Source: Ruegeria faecimaris
GTDB lineage: Bacteria; Pseudomonadota; Alphaproteobacteria; Rhodobacterales; Rhodobacteraceae
DNA: 61,286 bases
Assembly (NCBI RefSeq): GCF_900182615.1
Contig: NZ_FXTE01000019.1
Coordinates: 1 to 61,286 of the forward strand
Direction of reading: 5' to 3'
Made by a program: the position numbers and the translations under genes. Of this stretch, positions 24,951 through 32,942 are shown piece by piece. The notes below the pieces were generated by a model. It did no database searches. It was not told the DNA's origin and saw only the letters and a program-made list of their open reading frames with translations. Positions within the stretch are counted from its first letter, which is position 1, and every line of letters begins with the position of its first letter.

Positions 24951-25598
24951 ATGCGCTGGCTTGTGACCCTAGTGACCTGCTGTTTGCCGATCCCGGCGAT
25001 GACGCACCCGCATGTCTTTATCGACACGGGGCTGGAATTCGTCGTGGACGCTTCGGGGCAGCTGACCCATGTCCGTGTGACCTGGGCCTATGACGAGTTT
25101 TACTCTTTGCTTGTCCTCGAGGACATGAAGCTGGATCAGGATGGCGACGGTATCCTCAGCAAAAGTGAACAGGATCATCTGTCCGGGTTCGATGCACAGT
25201 GGGATCAAGGCTATAACGGCGATCTGGTCGTCTGGTCCGAGTCTGAAGTATTGCCGCTTTCTGGCCCACTGGAGCCGAAAGCATTGATGGAGGACGGGCG
25301 CATCGTGACCTCGCATCTGCGCAGTGTCGAAGGTGGGCCTGTACCGGCCACCGCCTTATCGGCGAAGGCGTTTGATGAGACATATTATACCGCATATGAC
25401 CTGACGCGCCCGGTGACGGTTTCGGGGAGTAAGACCTGCCAGATTGACCGCGTCGAGCCAGATGTCGACGGACAGCTTGCCCAAATGCAGGCGTTTCTGC
25501 TGACGCTGGATGCCAATTACGACCTTGAGGAAAATGACATCCCGATGGTGGGCGAAAACTTTGCAACCGAGATCCGTATTTCATGTCCAAATACCTGA
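24951..25598 (+). CDS. DUF1007 family exported protein, partner of the NicO transporter
   Basis: This 215-residue protein begins with a signal peptide (WLVTLVTCCLPIPAMTHPH) and has the DUF1007 start HPHVFIDTGLEFVVDASGQL. An EF-hand-like loop DQDGDGILS lies around residue 65. The family is found next to nickel/cobalt NicO transporters and is thought to be a periplasmic metal-related partner. Its last 16 bases overlap the transporter gene, so the two are coupled. The 45 in-frame codons upstream of 24951 have no signal peptide and were excluded. Confidence 0.88.
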   Translation: MRWLVTLVTCCLPIPAMTHPHVFIDTGLEFVVDASGQLTHVRVTWAYDEFYSLLVLEDMKLDQDGDGILSKSEQDHLSGFDAQWDQGYNGDLVVWSESEVLPLSGPLEPKALMEDGRIVTSHLRSVEGGPVPATALSAKAFDETYYTAYDLTRPVTVSGSKTCQIDRVEPDVDGQLAQMQAFLLTLDANYDLEENDIPMVGENFATEIRISCPNT

Positions 25599-26485
25599 TT
25601 GTCCCGTTTGTTCTGGCGGTCGGTGTTCTGCTCTGGTTCTGGTTCAGCGGCGGGTTTGACCAACTTGCGGCATGGGCTGCCGGTGAACAGCGTGCGTTTC
25701 AGAACCAGATTGCGCGGTCGCTGCGCGCTGCCCGCGCCGAACAACCTCAGGCGGTCATGACTTTGTTGACGGTGTGCTTCGCTTACGGGTTCTTCCACGC
25801 CATCGGTCCTGGGCATGGCAAGGTCCTGATCGGTGGCTATGGGCTCGGTCGGCGTGTGGCGTTCTGGCGGCTTTCAGCGATCAGTGTGTTGTCCAGCCTT
25901 GGACAGGCCGTAACCGCGATTGTTCTAGTCTATGCCGGTGTGCTGGTGTTCCAGATGTCTCGGGAAAGACTGGTTGACACAACGGAGCAAATCATGGCCC
26001 CAGTCAGCTATGGGGCGATCACTGCGATCGGGCTTTGGCTAGTGTTTCGCGCCTTGCGGAGCTTTGCCAAACGTAGCCGGGATCACGGCGCAGATCATCA
26101 TCACCACGATCACGAAACCTGTTCGGATTGCGGCCACCGGCATGGTCCGTCTGCGGATGAGGTGGCGCAGGTCGGTAGCCTGCGCGAGGCGGCGTTGCTG
26201 ATCGCTGGAATCGCCGCACGCCCCTGTACCGGGGCGCTGTTTGTGTTGATCCTGACCTGGCAGATGGGCATCGCCATCGTTGGCATCGCCGGGGCGTTCT
26301 GCATGGCGCTGGGCACTGCGACAGTGACCACTCTGGTCGGGTGGACCTCATTCGGTCTGCGCGGCGGGATGCTGGCCTCGGCCTCAGCGACGCGGTTTGC
26401 ACAGGTGCTGGCCCCAACCATCGAGCTGGTCGCCGGGTTGCTGATAGCGGTGATAGCTGGCGGGTTGTTGCTGCGCGCGCTTTAG
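25583..26485 (+). CDS. NicO-family nickel/cobalt transporter (RcnA-like)
   Basis: This 300-residue membrane protein has about six to seven helices and the [15 protein letters not shown] motif of NicO transporters. A cytoplasmic or periplasmic His-rich loop (about residues 172-192, [21 protein letters not shown]) will bind metal. RcnA-like members export Ni2+ or Co2+; others import. Direction is not set by sequence. It is coupled to the DUF1007 gene and converges on truA, with the two coding ends overlapping by four bases. Confidence 0.9.
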   Translation: MSKYLIVPFVLAVGVLLWFWFSGGFDQLAAWAAGEQRAFQNQIARSLRAARAEQPQAVMTLLTVCFAYGFFHAIGPGHGKVLIGGYGLGRRVAFWRLSAISVLSSLGQAVTAIVLVYAGVLVFQMSRERLVDTTEQIMAPVSYGAITAIGLWLVFRALRSFAKRSRDHGADHHHHDHETCSDCGHRHGPSADEVAQVGSLREAALLIAGIAARPCTGALFVLILTWQMGIAIVGIAGAFCMALGTATVTTLVGWTSFGLRGGMLASASATRFAQVLAPTIELVAGLLIAVIAGGLLLRAL

Positions 26486-27249
26486 TCGAACACCGGGTTC
26501 GGGTAGCCGACCCGCGCAAGATACAACCCCTGCGGCGGACAAACCGGCCCGCAGGCGGCGCGATTCTCAGCTTGCAGTGCCTCTCGCACATCTTCAGGCG
26601 TCCAGGGCCCGGCGCCGACACGTTCCAGAGTGCCGACAAAGCTGCGCACCTGATTGTGCAGGAACGACCGTGCCCGGACGTGGAAATGAACCTCGGGGCC
26701 TGAAAAGCCCTGCACCTGTTCCACCCGCAACTCATCCAGCGTTTTGACCGGGCTGGCCGCCTGACAGATCGTGGACCGGAACGTGGTGAAATCATGCCGT
26801 CCGATCAGCATGTCCGCCGCGGCCTGCATCGCATCAATATCCAACGGGTGACTGACTTGCCAAACCTGCCCCGCGTCATGGGTTGCAGGCGCGCGGCGCA
26901 TCAGGATGCGAAACAGATATTGCCGTTCAAGCGCCGAGAACCGTGCATGCCAGCCATCGTCCACCCGTGCGGCTTTCACGATGGCCACTGGTTGCGGCTT
27001 GAGGTGATAGTTCAACGCTTCGGACAGTCGGAAAGGGTCCCATTCCTTGATCAGGTCGCAATGGGCGACCTGTCCTAGCGCGTGGACACCGGCATCGGTG
27101 CGACCTGCCGCAGCGATCGTGTGGTCCCCGGGTTGTATCCGCGACAATGCCTCTTCGATCGCCCCCTGAACCGAGGGCTGATCTTTCTGCCTCTGCCACC
27201 CGGCAAACGGCTTTCCGTGATATTCGACTTTCAACGCGTATCTGGGCAT
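26482..27249 (-). CDS. truA: tRNA pseudouridine(38-40) synthase
   Basis: This 255-residue protein has the TruA N-terminus [18 protein letters not shown] and the catalytic Asp52 in [12 protein letters not shown]. It also has the C-terminal [19 protein letters not shown]. It isomerises uridines 38-40 in the anticodon arm of several tRNAs. The length is standard. It is divergent from ycjX. Confidence 0.96.
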   Translation of the reverse strand: MPRYALKVEYHGKPFAGWQRQKDQPSVQGAIEEALSRIQPGDHTIAAAGRTDAGVHALGQVAHCDLIKEWDPFRLSEALNYHLKPQPVAIVKAARVDDGWHARFSALERQYLFRILMRRAPATHDAGQVWQVSHPLDIDAMQAAADMLIGRHDFTTFRSTICQAASPVKTLDELRVEQVQGFSGPEVHFHVRARSFLHNQVRSFVGTLERVGAGPWTPEDVREALQAENRAACGPVCPPQGLYLARVGYPNPVFD

Positions 27250-27372
27250 GGGCTGCTGGTACCGTGCTGCGCGGCGGCGGGCAAGGGGCCGGAAAGCGCT
27301 GGCATGTCGGACGGTGGCTACCTATCTTGAGCGAAACGATAAAAGCGGGGCGACGGCTTGGTCATCTCATCT

Positions 27373-28770
27373 ATGGCAGACAGTCTTGTGCGCGGCATGG
27401 AATCCGTGGGCGACAGCGTTTCCGAAGCTCTGTTCGAGCCGGTCATCCGCCTTGGTGTCACCGGGTTGGCGCGTTCGGGCAAAACGGTGTTCATCACCTC
27501 GCTTGTTGCAAATCTGCTGGACCGTGGGCGAATGCCGGGCCTTGTTGCGCAGCATGAGGGACGGATCAACGCTGCTTACCTTCAGCCGCAGCCGGATGAT
27601 ACCGTGCCCCGGTTCGACTATGAAAACCACCTTGCTGCGCTGACCGGGCCAAACCCGCATTGGCCCGAAAGCACCCGCGCCGTGTCCGAGTTGCGCCTGT
27701 CGTTCAAGGTTCGCCCTGCCGGTCTGCTGTCTGGCCTGAAGGGGCCGCGAACCGTGCATCTGGATATTGTAGATTATCCGGGCGAATGGTTGCTGGACTT
27801 GGCCCTGCTGGACAAATCATATGACGACTGGTCAACCGAAACGCTGAACCGCATCACAGAGCGGGCCGAAGCACAAGAGTTTCTGGCGCAGGCCAAAGCG
27901 GTCGCGCCAGAGGCAAAACATGATGAGCCGGTGGCGCAATCTTTGGCGCAGGCGTTCTCGGGCTATCTGAACACGGCGCGCGATGCCGGGTTTTACGATT
28001 GTACCCCGGGACGGTTCCTGTTGCCGGGTGATCTGGCGGGATCACCGGTTCTGACCTTCGCGCCGCTGCCAGTCGAAGGGGTCGCCACCCGTAACAGCCT
28101 GCACCGCGAAATGGCGCGGCGCTACGAAGCCTATAAATTGCGCGTGGTCAAACCGTTCTTTCGCGAACATTTTGCCCGGATCGATCGACAGGTTGTTCTG
28201 GTCGACGCGCTGGGTGCGATTCACAAAGGGCCGAAAGCGGTTGAGGATATGCGCCGGGCGATGGGAGATATCCTGTCGGCCTTCCGTCCGGGGCGCAACG
28301 CGTGGCTCAGCCAGTATCTTCTGGGCAAACGGGTCGAGCGCATTTTGTTTGCCGCCACCAAGGCCGATCATTTGCACCACCTGCAGCATCCACGTCTGAC
28401 CAGCATCATGGAGGCGTTGACACGCGACGCCCGTGACCGCGCCAGTTTTGCCGGGGCCGAGACCTCGGCTGTGTCACTGGCGGCTTTGCGGGCAACAACC
28501 GAAGAGATGCGAACCCATGAAGGAGTGCCGCTTGCCTGCGTGCGGGGCACTTTGCTTGATGGCAAGCAGGCGGCCTTCTACCCCGGTGAGTTGCCCGAAG
28601 ACCCGGCTCATTTGTTGGGGGCAGCCCGCAGCGGAGCAGTAAGCTGGCTAGGCGAAGACTATGGGTTCATGAGTTTTGCGCCTGCGAACCTGACCCTGCG
28701 ATCGGGTGACGGCCCGCCCCATATCCGGCTTGATCGCGCGGCCCAGTTCCTGATCGGAGACCGGCTATGA
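27373..28770 (+). CDS. YcjX-family P-loop protein (DUF463)
   Basis: This 465-residue protein has a Walker A motif GLARSGKT at residues 31-38 and YDCTPGRFLLPGDLAG in the middle. It also has a KADHLHH segment in the position of a guanine-specificity motif. In E. coli ycjX lies behind the phage-shock genes with ycjF and is stress-induced; its biochemical role is unclear. The ATG at 27373 was chosen over a TTG five codons earlier. A GNAT gene starts in its stop codon (ATGA). Confidence 0.9.
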   Translation: MADSLVRGMESVGDSVSEALFEPVIRLGVTGLARSGKTVFITSLVANLLDRGRMPGLVAQHEGRINAAYLQPQPDDTVPRFDYENHLAALTGPNPHWPESTRAVSELRLSFKVRPAGLLSGLKGPRTVHLDIVDYPGEWLLDLALLDKSYDDWSTETLNRITERAEAQEFLAQAKAVAPEAKHDEPVAQSLAQAFSGYLNTARDAGFYDCTPGRFLLPGDLAGSPVLTFAPLPVEGVATRNSLHREMARRYEAYKLRVVKPFFREHFARIDRQVVLVDALGAIHKGPKAVEDMRRAMGDILSAFRPGRNAWLSQYLLGKRVERILFAATKADHLHHLQHPRLTSIMEALTRDARDRASFAGAETSAVSLAALRATTEEMRTHEGVPLACVRGTLLDGKQAAFYPGELPEDPAHLLGAARSGAVSWLGEDYGFMSFAPANLTLRSGDGPPHIRLDRAAQFLIGDRL

Positions 28771-29222
28771 CCGTAACGCTCCGCCCTGCGCGCAGCACCG
28801 ATGCTGGCGCGACGGGGAAAATCCTGCATGGTTTTGCTTGTGAAAATGAGTGGATGCCAGAGCTGCATTCCTGTGCCGAAACCATCGCCTTTTGCGGCGT
28901 GATGATTGATCGCGACTGGATCACCGTTGCTGAAAACGAGGATGGTGTAGTTGGTTTTCTGGCATTGAATGGTTCAGAGGTCCATTCGCTTTACCTGCGT
29001 GCGTCAGCGCGCAATCAGGGGATCGGGCAGCGCCTGTTGGATCAGGCGAAATCTGGCCGACAAAAGCTGTCCCTGTTCGCCTTTCAGGCCAACCATGGCG
29101 CGCGAAGATTTTACGAGCGCAACGGATTTGCCGAGATTGCCCGCGGTGACGGGGCCGATAATGACGAAAACCTGCCGGACATCAAATTTGTCTGGAACAG
29201 AGAAAGGGCTGCTGATGGCTAA
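28767..29222 (+). CDS. GNAT-family N-acetyltransferase
   Basis: This 151-residue protein has the GNAT core: VGFLALNGSEVHSLYLRASARNQGIGQRLLDQAK holds the acetyl-CoA-binding strand and Q/R-x-x-G-x-G/A loop (reported in part here), and GARRFYERNGF is the C-terminal motif. It begins in the ycjX stop codon and ends eight bases inside ycjF, so it is a fully embedded member of that operon. The acceptor is unknown; a protein or small-molecule amine is possible. Confidence 0.88.
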   Translation: MTVTLRPARSTDAGATGKILHGFACENEWMPELHSCAETIAFCGVMIDRDWITVAENEDGVVGFLALNGSEVHSLYLRASARNQGIGQRLLDQAKSGRQKLSLFAFQANHGARRFYERNGFAEIARGDGADNDENLPDIKFVWNRERAADG

Positions 29223-30204
29223 GGGTCCGGTTCTGATCGATCTTGATCCCGAGGAACCTGTTGCGGATGTCGCTTTGGCACCGCCCGTTCCGGATGCGGG
29301 CGAACCACAGGGGAAGGCGATGCAGGCCGCCGCGCGTCTGGCTGCACGGAAACCGTCGGCCCTGTCACGCTGGTTCTGGGGACTGGCGGCAGCGGTCATC
29401 GGCGCGGTTGTCTCGGTGGCGGCATGGGATTTTGTGACCGCTTTGCTGTTGCGCGCGCCGGTTTTGGGATGGGTCGTAACTGGCCTGATTGGCGCGTTGC
29501 TGCTGGTTGCCCTGATCATCGCTTTGCGGGAACTTGCTGCGATCGGGCGGCTTTCGCGTGTGGATGGCATCCGTCGCGCCGCAGACACCGCCTTGGCAGA
29601 GGCGGATCTGACGCAAGCCCGCGCCGTAACCAACCGGTTGTTGGCATTTTACAACGGGCGCGAGGACGTTCGATGGGGCCGCGATAGGCTGGCCGAACGT
29701 ATCGCCGAGCCTTTCGATGCCTCGGATCTGATGGCTCTGGCCGAGGACGAGCTGCTGGCCCCTCTGGATGCCGCGGCCAGTCGAGAAGTCGAGGCCGCCG
29801 CGCGTCAGGTCGCGACGGTGACCGCTCTGGTTCCTCTGGCTCTTGCGGATGTGGCGACGGCTTTGGCAGCCTCGTTGCGAATGATCCGGCGCATAGCTGA
29901 GATCTATGGTGGAAGGGCCGGTTTTCTGGGCAGCTGGCGCCTGACCCGGGCGGTCTTTGTGCATCTGGTCGCAACCGGCGCGGTGGCAATGGGCGACGAC
30001 TTGCTGGAACCGGTGCTGGGTGGGTCTGTCCTGAGCAAACTGTCGCGGCGGTTTGGCGAAGGCCTGGTTAACGGGGCGCTTAGCGCGCGCGTCGGCGTGG
30101 CCGCGATGGAGGTCTGCCGTCCTTTACCGTTCTCGGACCGTCACAAGCCCTCGACCCGGTCGATGATCAAGCGTGCGCTGGCGGGGCTGTTTTCGAAAAC
30201 TTGA
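29215..30204 (+). CDS. YcjF-family membrane protein (TIGR01620/DUF697)
   Basis: This 329-residue protein has an acidic proline-rich N-terminus, two adjacent membrane helices (about residues 50-100, SRWFWGLAAAVIGAVVSVAA and VVTGLIGALLLVALIIALRE), and a C-terminal helical DUF697-type domain with further hydrophobic stretches. YcjF partners YcjX in gammaproteobacteria. The start codon overlaps the end of the GNAT gene by eight bases. Function is unknown, probably linked to envelope stress. Confidence 0.88.
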   Translation: MAKGPVLIDLDPEEPVADVALAPPVPDAGEPQGKAMQAAARLAARKPSALSRWFWGLAAAVIGAVVSVAAWDFVTALLLRAPVLGWVVTGLIGALLLVALIIALRELAAIGRLSRVDGIRRAADTALAEADLTQARAVTNRLLAFYNGREDVRWGRDRLAERIAEPFDASDLMALAEDELLAPLDAAASREVEAAARQVATVTALVPLALADVATALAASLRMIRRIAEIYGGRAGFLGSWRLTRAVFVHLVATGAVAMGDDLLEPVLGGSVLSKLSRRFGEGLVNGALSARVGVAAMEVCRPLPFSDRHKPSTRSMIKRALAGLFSKT

Positions 30205-30258
30205 CCTGAGACAAAGCGTTCCTGCCAGCCGCGCATCATAACAAAGCAGGAGGCACGT

Positions 30259-30969
30259 ATGACAGACCATGGACACAGCCAGCAAGAAATCGCGGCACGT
30301 ATCAACGCGCCGCCGGGGCGTGGCGTTTTGCGTGATGTGGTTTACGGCGGGATCGATGGATCAGTCACCACTTTTGCCATCGTTGCGGGCGTTGCCGGGG
30401 CGGGGCTGTCACCGTTCATCATCATAGCGCTGGGGCTGGCCAATGTGCTGGCTGACGGGTTTTCGATGGCGGCGGGGAATTACTCGGGCACCAAGGCTGA
30501 ACTGGATAACATCCGGCGCATTCGCGCGATCGAGGAGCGTCATATACATCTTTACCCCGATGGTGAACGGAACGAGGTGCGCGAGATTTTAGCCCAGAAA
30601 GGACTGTCGGGCCGTGTGCTGGACGAAGCCACCGATGCGATCACGGAAAACCATGACAACTGGATCGACCTGATGATCGAGGGAGAATATGGCCTGGGCA
30701 GCGTCGATCCGCATCCGCGCAAAGCTGCGGTGGCGACGTTTTTTGCCTTTCTTGTGGCCGGCATGGTTCCGCTTTTGCCGTTTCTGTTTTCGGTGGACCG
30801 GGCATTTGCTGCTTCGGCCTGGATGACGATGGGTGTTTTCTTTGCCATTGGTGCCCTCAAAAGCCGCTGGTCGCTGGCTCCGTGGTGGCGGTCAGGGATC
30901 GAAACGCTGCTGATTGGTGGGGCCGCTGCCGCAATCGCCTATTTCGTCGGTTCACTGTTTCACCACTAG
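30259..30969 (+). CDS. VIT1/CCC1-family iron/manganese transporter
   Basis: This 236-residue protein has the VIT1/CCC1 pattern: VLRDVVYGGIDGSVTTFAIV opens helix 1, and GLANVLADGFSMAAGNYSGTKAE follows. A cytoplasmic loop rich in Glu lies between helices 2 and 3, and three C-terminal helices end the protein. Family members move Fe2+ or Mn2+ out of the cytoplasm into a compartment or the outside. A strong GGAGG site lies before the ATG. It stands 54 bp downstream of ycjF and may share its transcript. Confidence 0.9.
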   Translation: MTDHGHSQQEIAARINAPPGRGVLRDVVYGGIDGSVTTFAIVAGVAGAGLSPFIIIALGLANVLADGFSMAAGNYSGTKAELDNIRRIRAIEERHIHLYPDGERNEVREILAQKGLSGRVLDEATDAITENHDNWIDLMIEGEYGLGSVDPHPRKAAVATFFAFLVAGMVPLLPFLFSVDRAFAASAWMTMGVFFAIGALKSRWSLAPWWRSGIETLLIGGAAAAIAYFVGSLFHH

Positions 30970-31060
30970 CGGTCGGAATTGTCGCAGTTTGCCCGGTGCC
31001 GCAGACGGCTGCCGCTCGACCCGCTAGGTTGGGGCGCAACTTCAGCAGGTTAGGTACCCG

Positions 31061-32368
31061 ATGCAAGGTTCTGGGAAAAATATACTTGTTCTAGGCGCTT
31101 ATGGGTTTATCGGCGCGGCGATGATGCGGTCTCTTTCGGATCGAGATGCCAATGTATGCGGCCTTGTGCGCGATACAAACCTGGGTGAGAAAATCCTGCC
31201 CGGGATGTCTTTGGCTCAGGGAGATTTGCGCCAGCTCACGCACCCACACGATTGGCTGGAAATTCTGTCAGGTTTTGATTGTATCGTGAACTGCGCCGGG
31301 GCGTTGCAGGACGGACCAAAGGACGATCTTGAGGCGGTGCATCACACTGCGATTGCCGCCCTCGGGCAGGCCTGCGCCGCGCGCGAGATTGCTTTGGTTC
31401 AGATTTCTGCAACCGGAAGCAGCCCAGAGGCCGACACGGAATTCATGCGCACCAAAGCCTCCGGGGATGCCGCCTTGCAGGCCAGTGGTGTGCCGCTGTG
31501 GATTCTAAGGCCGGGCCTTGTGATCGGACAGACTGACTATGGTGGAACGACCTTGTTGCGCATGCTGGCCGCAATTCCGCTTGTGCAACCGATCGCCTAT
31601 CCGCAGACGCTGGTTCAATGTGTTGGAATGGCCGATTTGTGCAGCGCCGTGGCGGCGGCCGTTGATGAGACGTTGCCACAGGGTACCTATGATCTGGTCG
31701 AGGATCAGGCTCATTCGCTGTCCGAGGTTCTGGACGAAACCCGCCATTGGATGGGGTTCCCTAAGGCACGTGTTCGGATAACAGCACCGGCTGTGGTTGC
31801 TAAATTCGCCGCCGGATGCGCCGATCAACTTGGGCGCTTGGGGTGGCGTTCGCCCCTTCGCAGCAACGCGATGACAGTCATGGCGAGCGGAGTTCTTGGT
31901 GACCCGGTCCCTTATCGCATGGCGACGGGTCAATCCATGCGCTCAATGCCCGAGATTTATCGCAGCATGGCCTGTTCCCGCGAACACAGGTTGGCTGCAC
32001 GGATGTCGTTGCTGATGCCGTTGACGGTTGCGGTGCTCAGCCTTTTCTGGGTTCTCTCAGGTGTTTTCGGATTGCTGAGCCTGCCGCAAGCCACACAAGT
32101 CCTAACCGTCGCAGGCTGGACCAGTGGTGCCGCTGTGGTCAGTGTGCTGTTCTGGTCATGTGTCGATATCTTTCTGGGGCTTGCGATCCTTTGGCGTCCC
32201 TGGGCAGAACGCGCCTGCATGGCTCAGCTCGGTGTGTCGATCTTTTACCTGTTGGCGGCCTCATTTATGGTTCCTGCTTTGTGGCTCGACCCGCTTGGAC
32301 CGCTTGTTAAAGTCATTCCCGCGATCATGTTGTCGCTGGTCGCACTGCCAATGGTGAAAAGCCGATGA
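31061..32368 (+). CDS. atypical SDR (NAD(P)-binding) protein fused to a DoxX-like membrane domain
   Basis: This 435-residue protein has an N-terminal Rossmann domain with ILVLGAYGFIGAAMMRSL (GxxGxxG) and an NmrA-like body (about residues 1-285). The catalytic YxxxK of classical SDRs is replaced by a FMRTKASGD context. The C-terminal 130 residues contain four hydrophobic helices of the DoxX-like type. The substrate is unknown. Its stop overlaps the start of the DUF2269 gene, so the two are coupled, and both may form one redox-linked membrane unit. Confidence 0.82.
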   Translation: MQGSGKNILVLGAYGFIGAAMMRSLSDRDANVCGLVRDTNLGEKILPGMSLAQGDLRQLTHPHDWLEILSGFDCIVNCAGALQDGPKDDLEAVHHTAIAALGQACAAREIALVQISATGSSPEADTEFMRTKASGDAALQASGVPLWILRPGLVIGQTDYGGTTLLRMLAAIPLVQPIAYPQTLVQCVGMADLCSAVAAAVDETLPQGTYDLVEDQAHSLSEVLDETRHWMGFPKARVRITAPAVVAKFAAGCADQLGRLGWRSPLRSNAMTVMASGVLGDPVPYRMATGQSMRSMPEIYRSMACSREHRLAARMSLLMPLTVAVLSLFWVLSGVFGLLSLPQATQVLTVAGWTSGAAVVSVLFWSCVDIFLGLAILWRPWAERACMAQLGVSIFYLLAASFMVPALWLDPLGPLVKVIPAIMLSLVALPMVKSR

Positions 32369-32847
32369 TGGACCCGGATCTGATCTTGCGCTGGTTTCAT
32401 GTGATCGGGGCCTGCGTCTTGTTGGGAACCGGGGCCGGAATCGCATTCTTCATGCTGATGGCCCATCGGTCACGCGACCCGCGTTTCATTGCCCAGACGG
32501 CGGCAATCGTGGTGCTGGCCGATATGCTGTTCACCACAACCGCCGTTGTTTTGCAGCCAATTTCAGGTGGCTTGCTCGCCTTCAGATTGGGCTGGTCACT
32601 GGTCGAAGGGTGGGTGCTGCTGTCACTATTGCTGTATGTCTTGACCGGGGTCTTCTGGCTGCCGGTCGTCTGGATGCAGATAAAGATGCGGAACCTCGCG
32701 CAAGAGGCGGCAGATCGCGATACTGCTCTGCCGCGTTCGTATTTCATATTGTTCCGGCTTTGGTTTGCATGTGGGGTCCCCGCATTTCTGGCCGTTTTGG
32801 CCATAGTCTGGCTCATGATTTCCCGCCCTTCGATAGACCTGTTTTGA
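32365..32847 (+). CDS. DUF2269 family integral membrane protein
   Basis: This 160-residue protein has four membrane helices. It shows the DUF2269 start LILRWFHVIGACVLLGTGAG and conserved RLGWSLVEGWVLLS. It begins inside the last codons of the SDR-DoxX gene. No function is established for the family. The two neighbouring membrane proteins suggest a shared complex, which is inference. Confidence 0.85.
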   Translation: MMDPDLILRWFHVIGACVLLGTGAGIAFFMLMAHRSRDPRFIAQTAAIVVLADMLFTTTAVVLQPISGGLLAFRLGWSLVEGWVLLSLLLYVLTGVFWLPVVWMQIKMRNLAQEAADRDTALPRSYFILFRLWFACGVPAFLAVLAIVWLMISRPSIDLF

Positions 32848-32942
32848 TTTCAGGCTGTGTCGCGGTATGCAGGACGGTATTCCGGACTGTTTCTACCTGA
32901 TGCATCAGGTTAGCCTGCAGAGAACTTGATAGGAGAAACAGG

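Noticed and set aside
26090..26150. Histidine-rich repeat as a CRISPR or microsatellite
   Set aside because: The CAT/CAC-rich bases encode the metal-binding loop of the NicO transporter.
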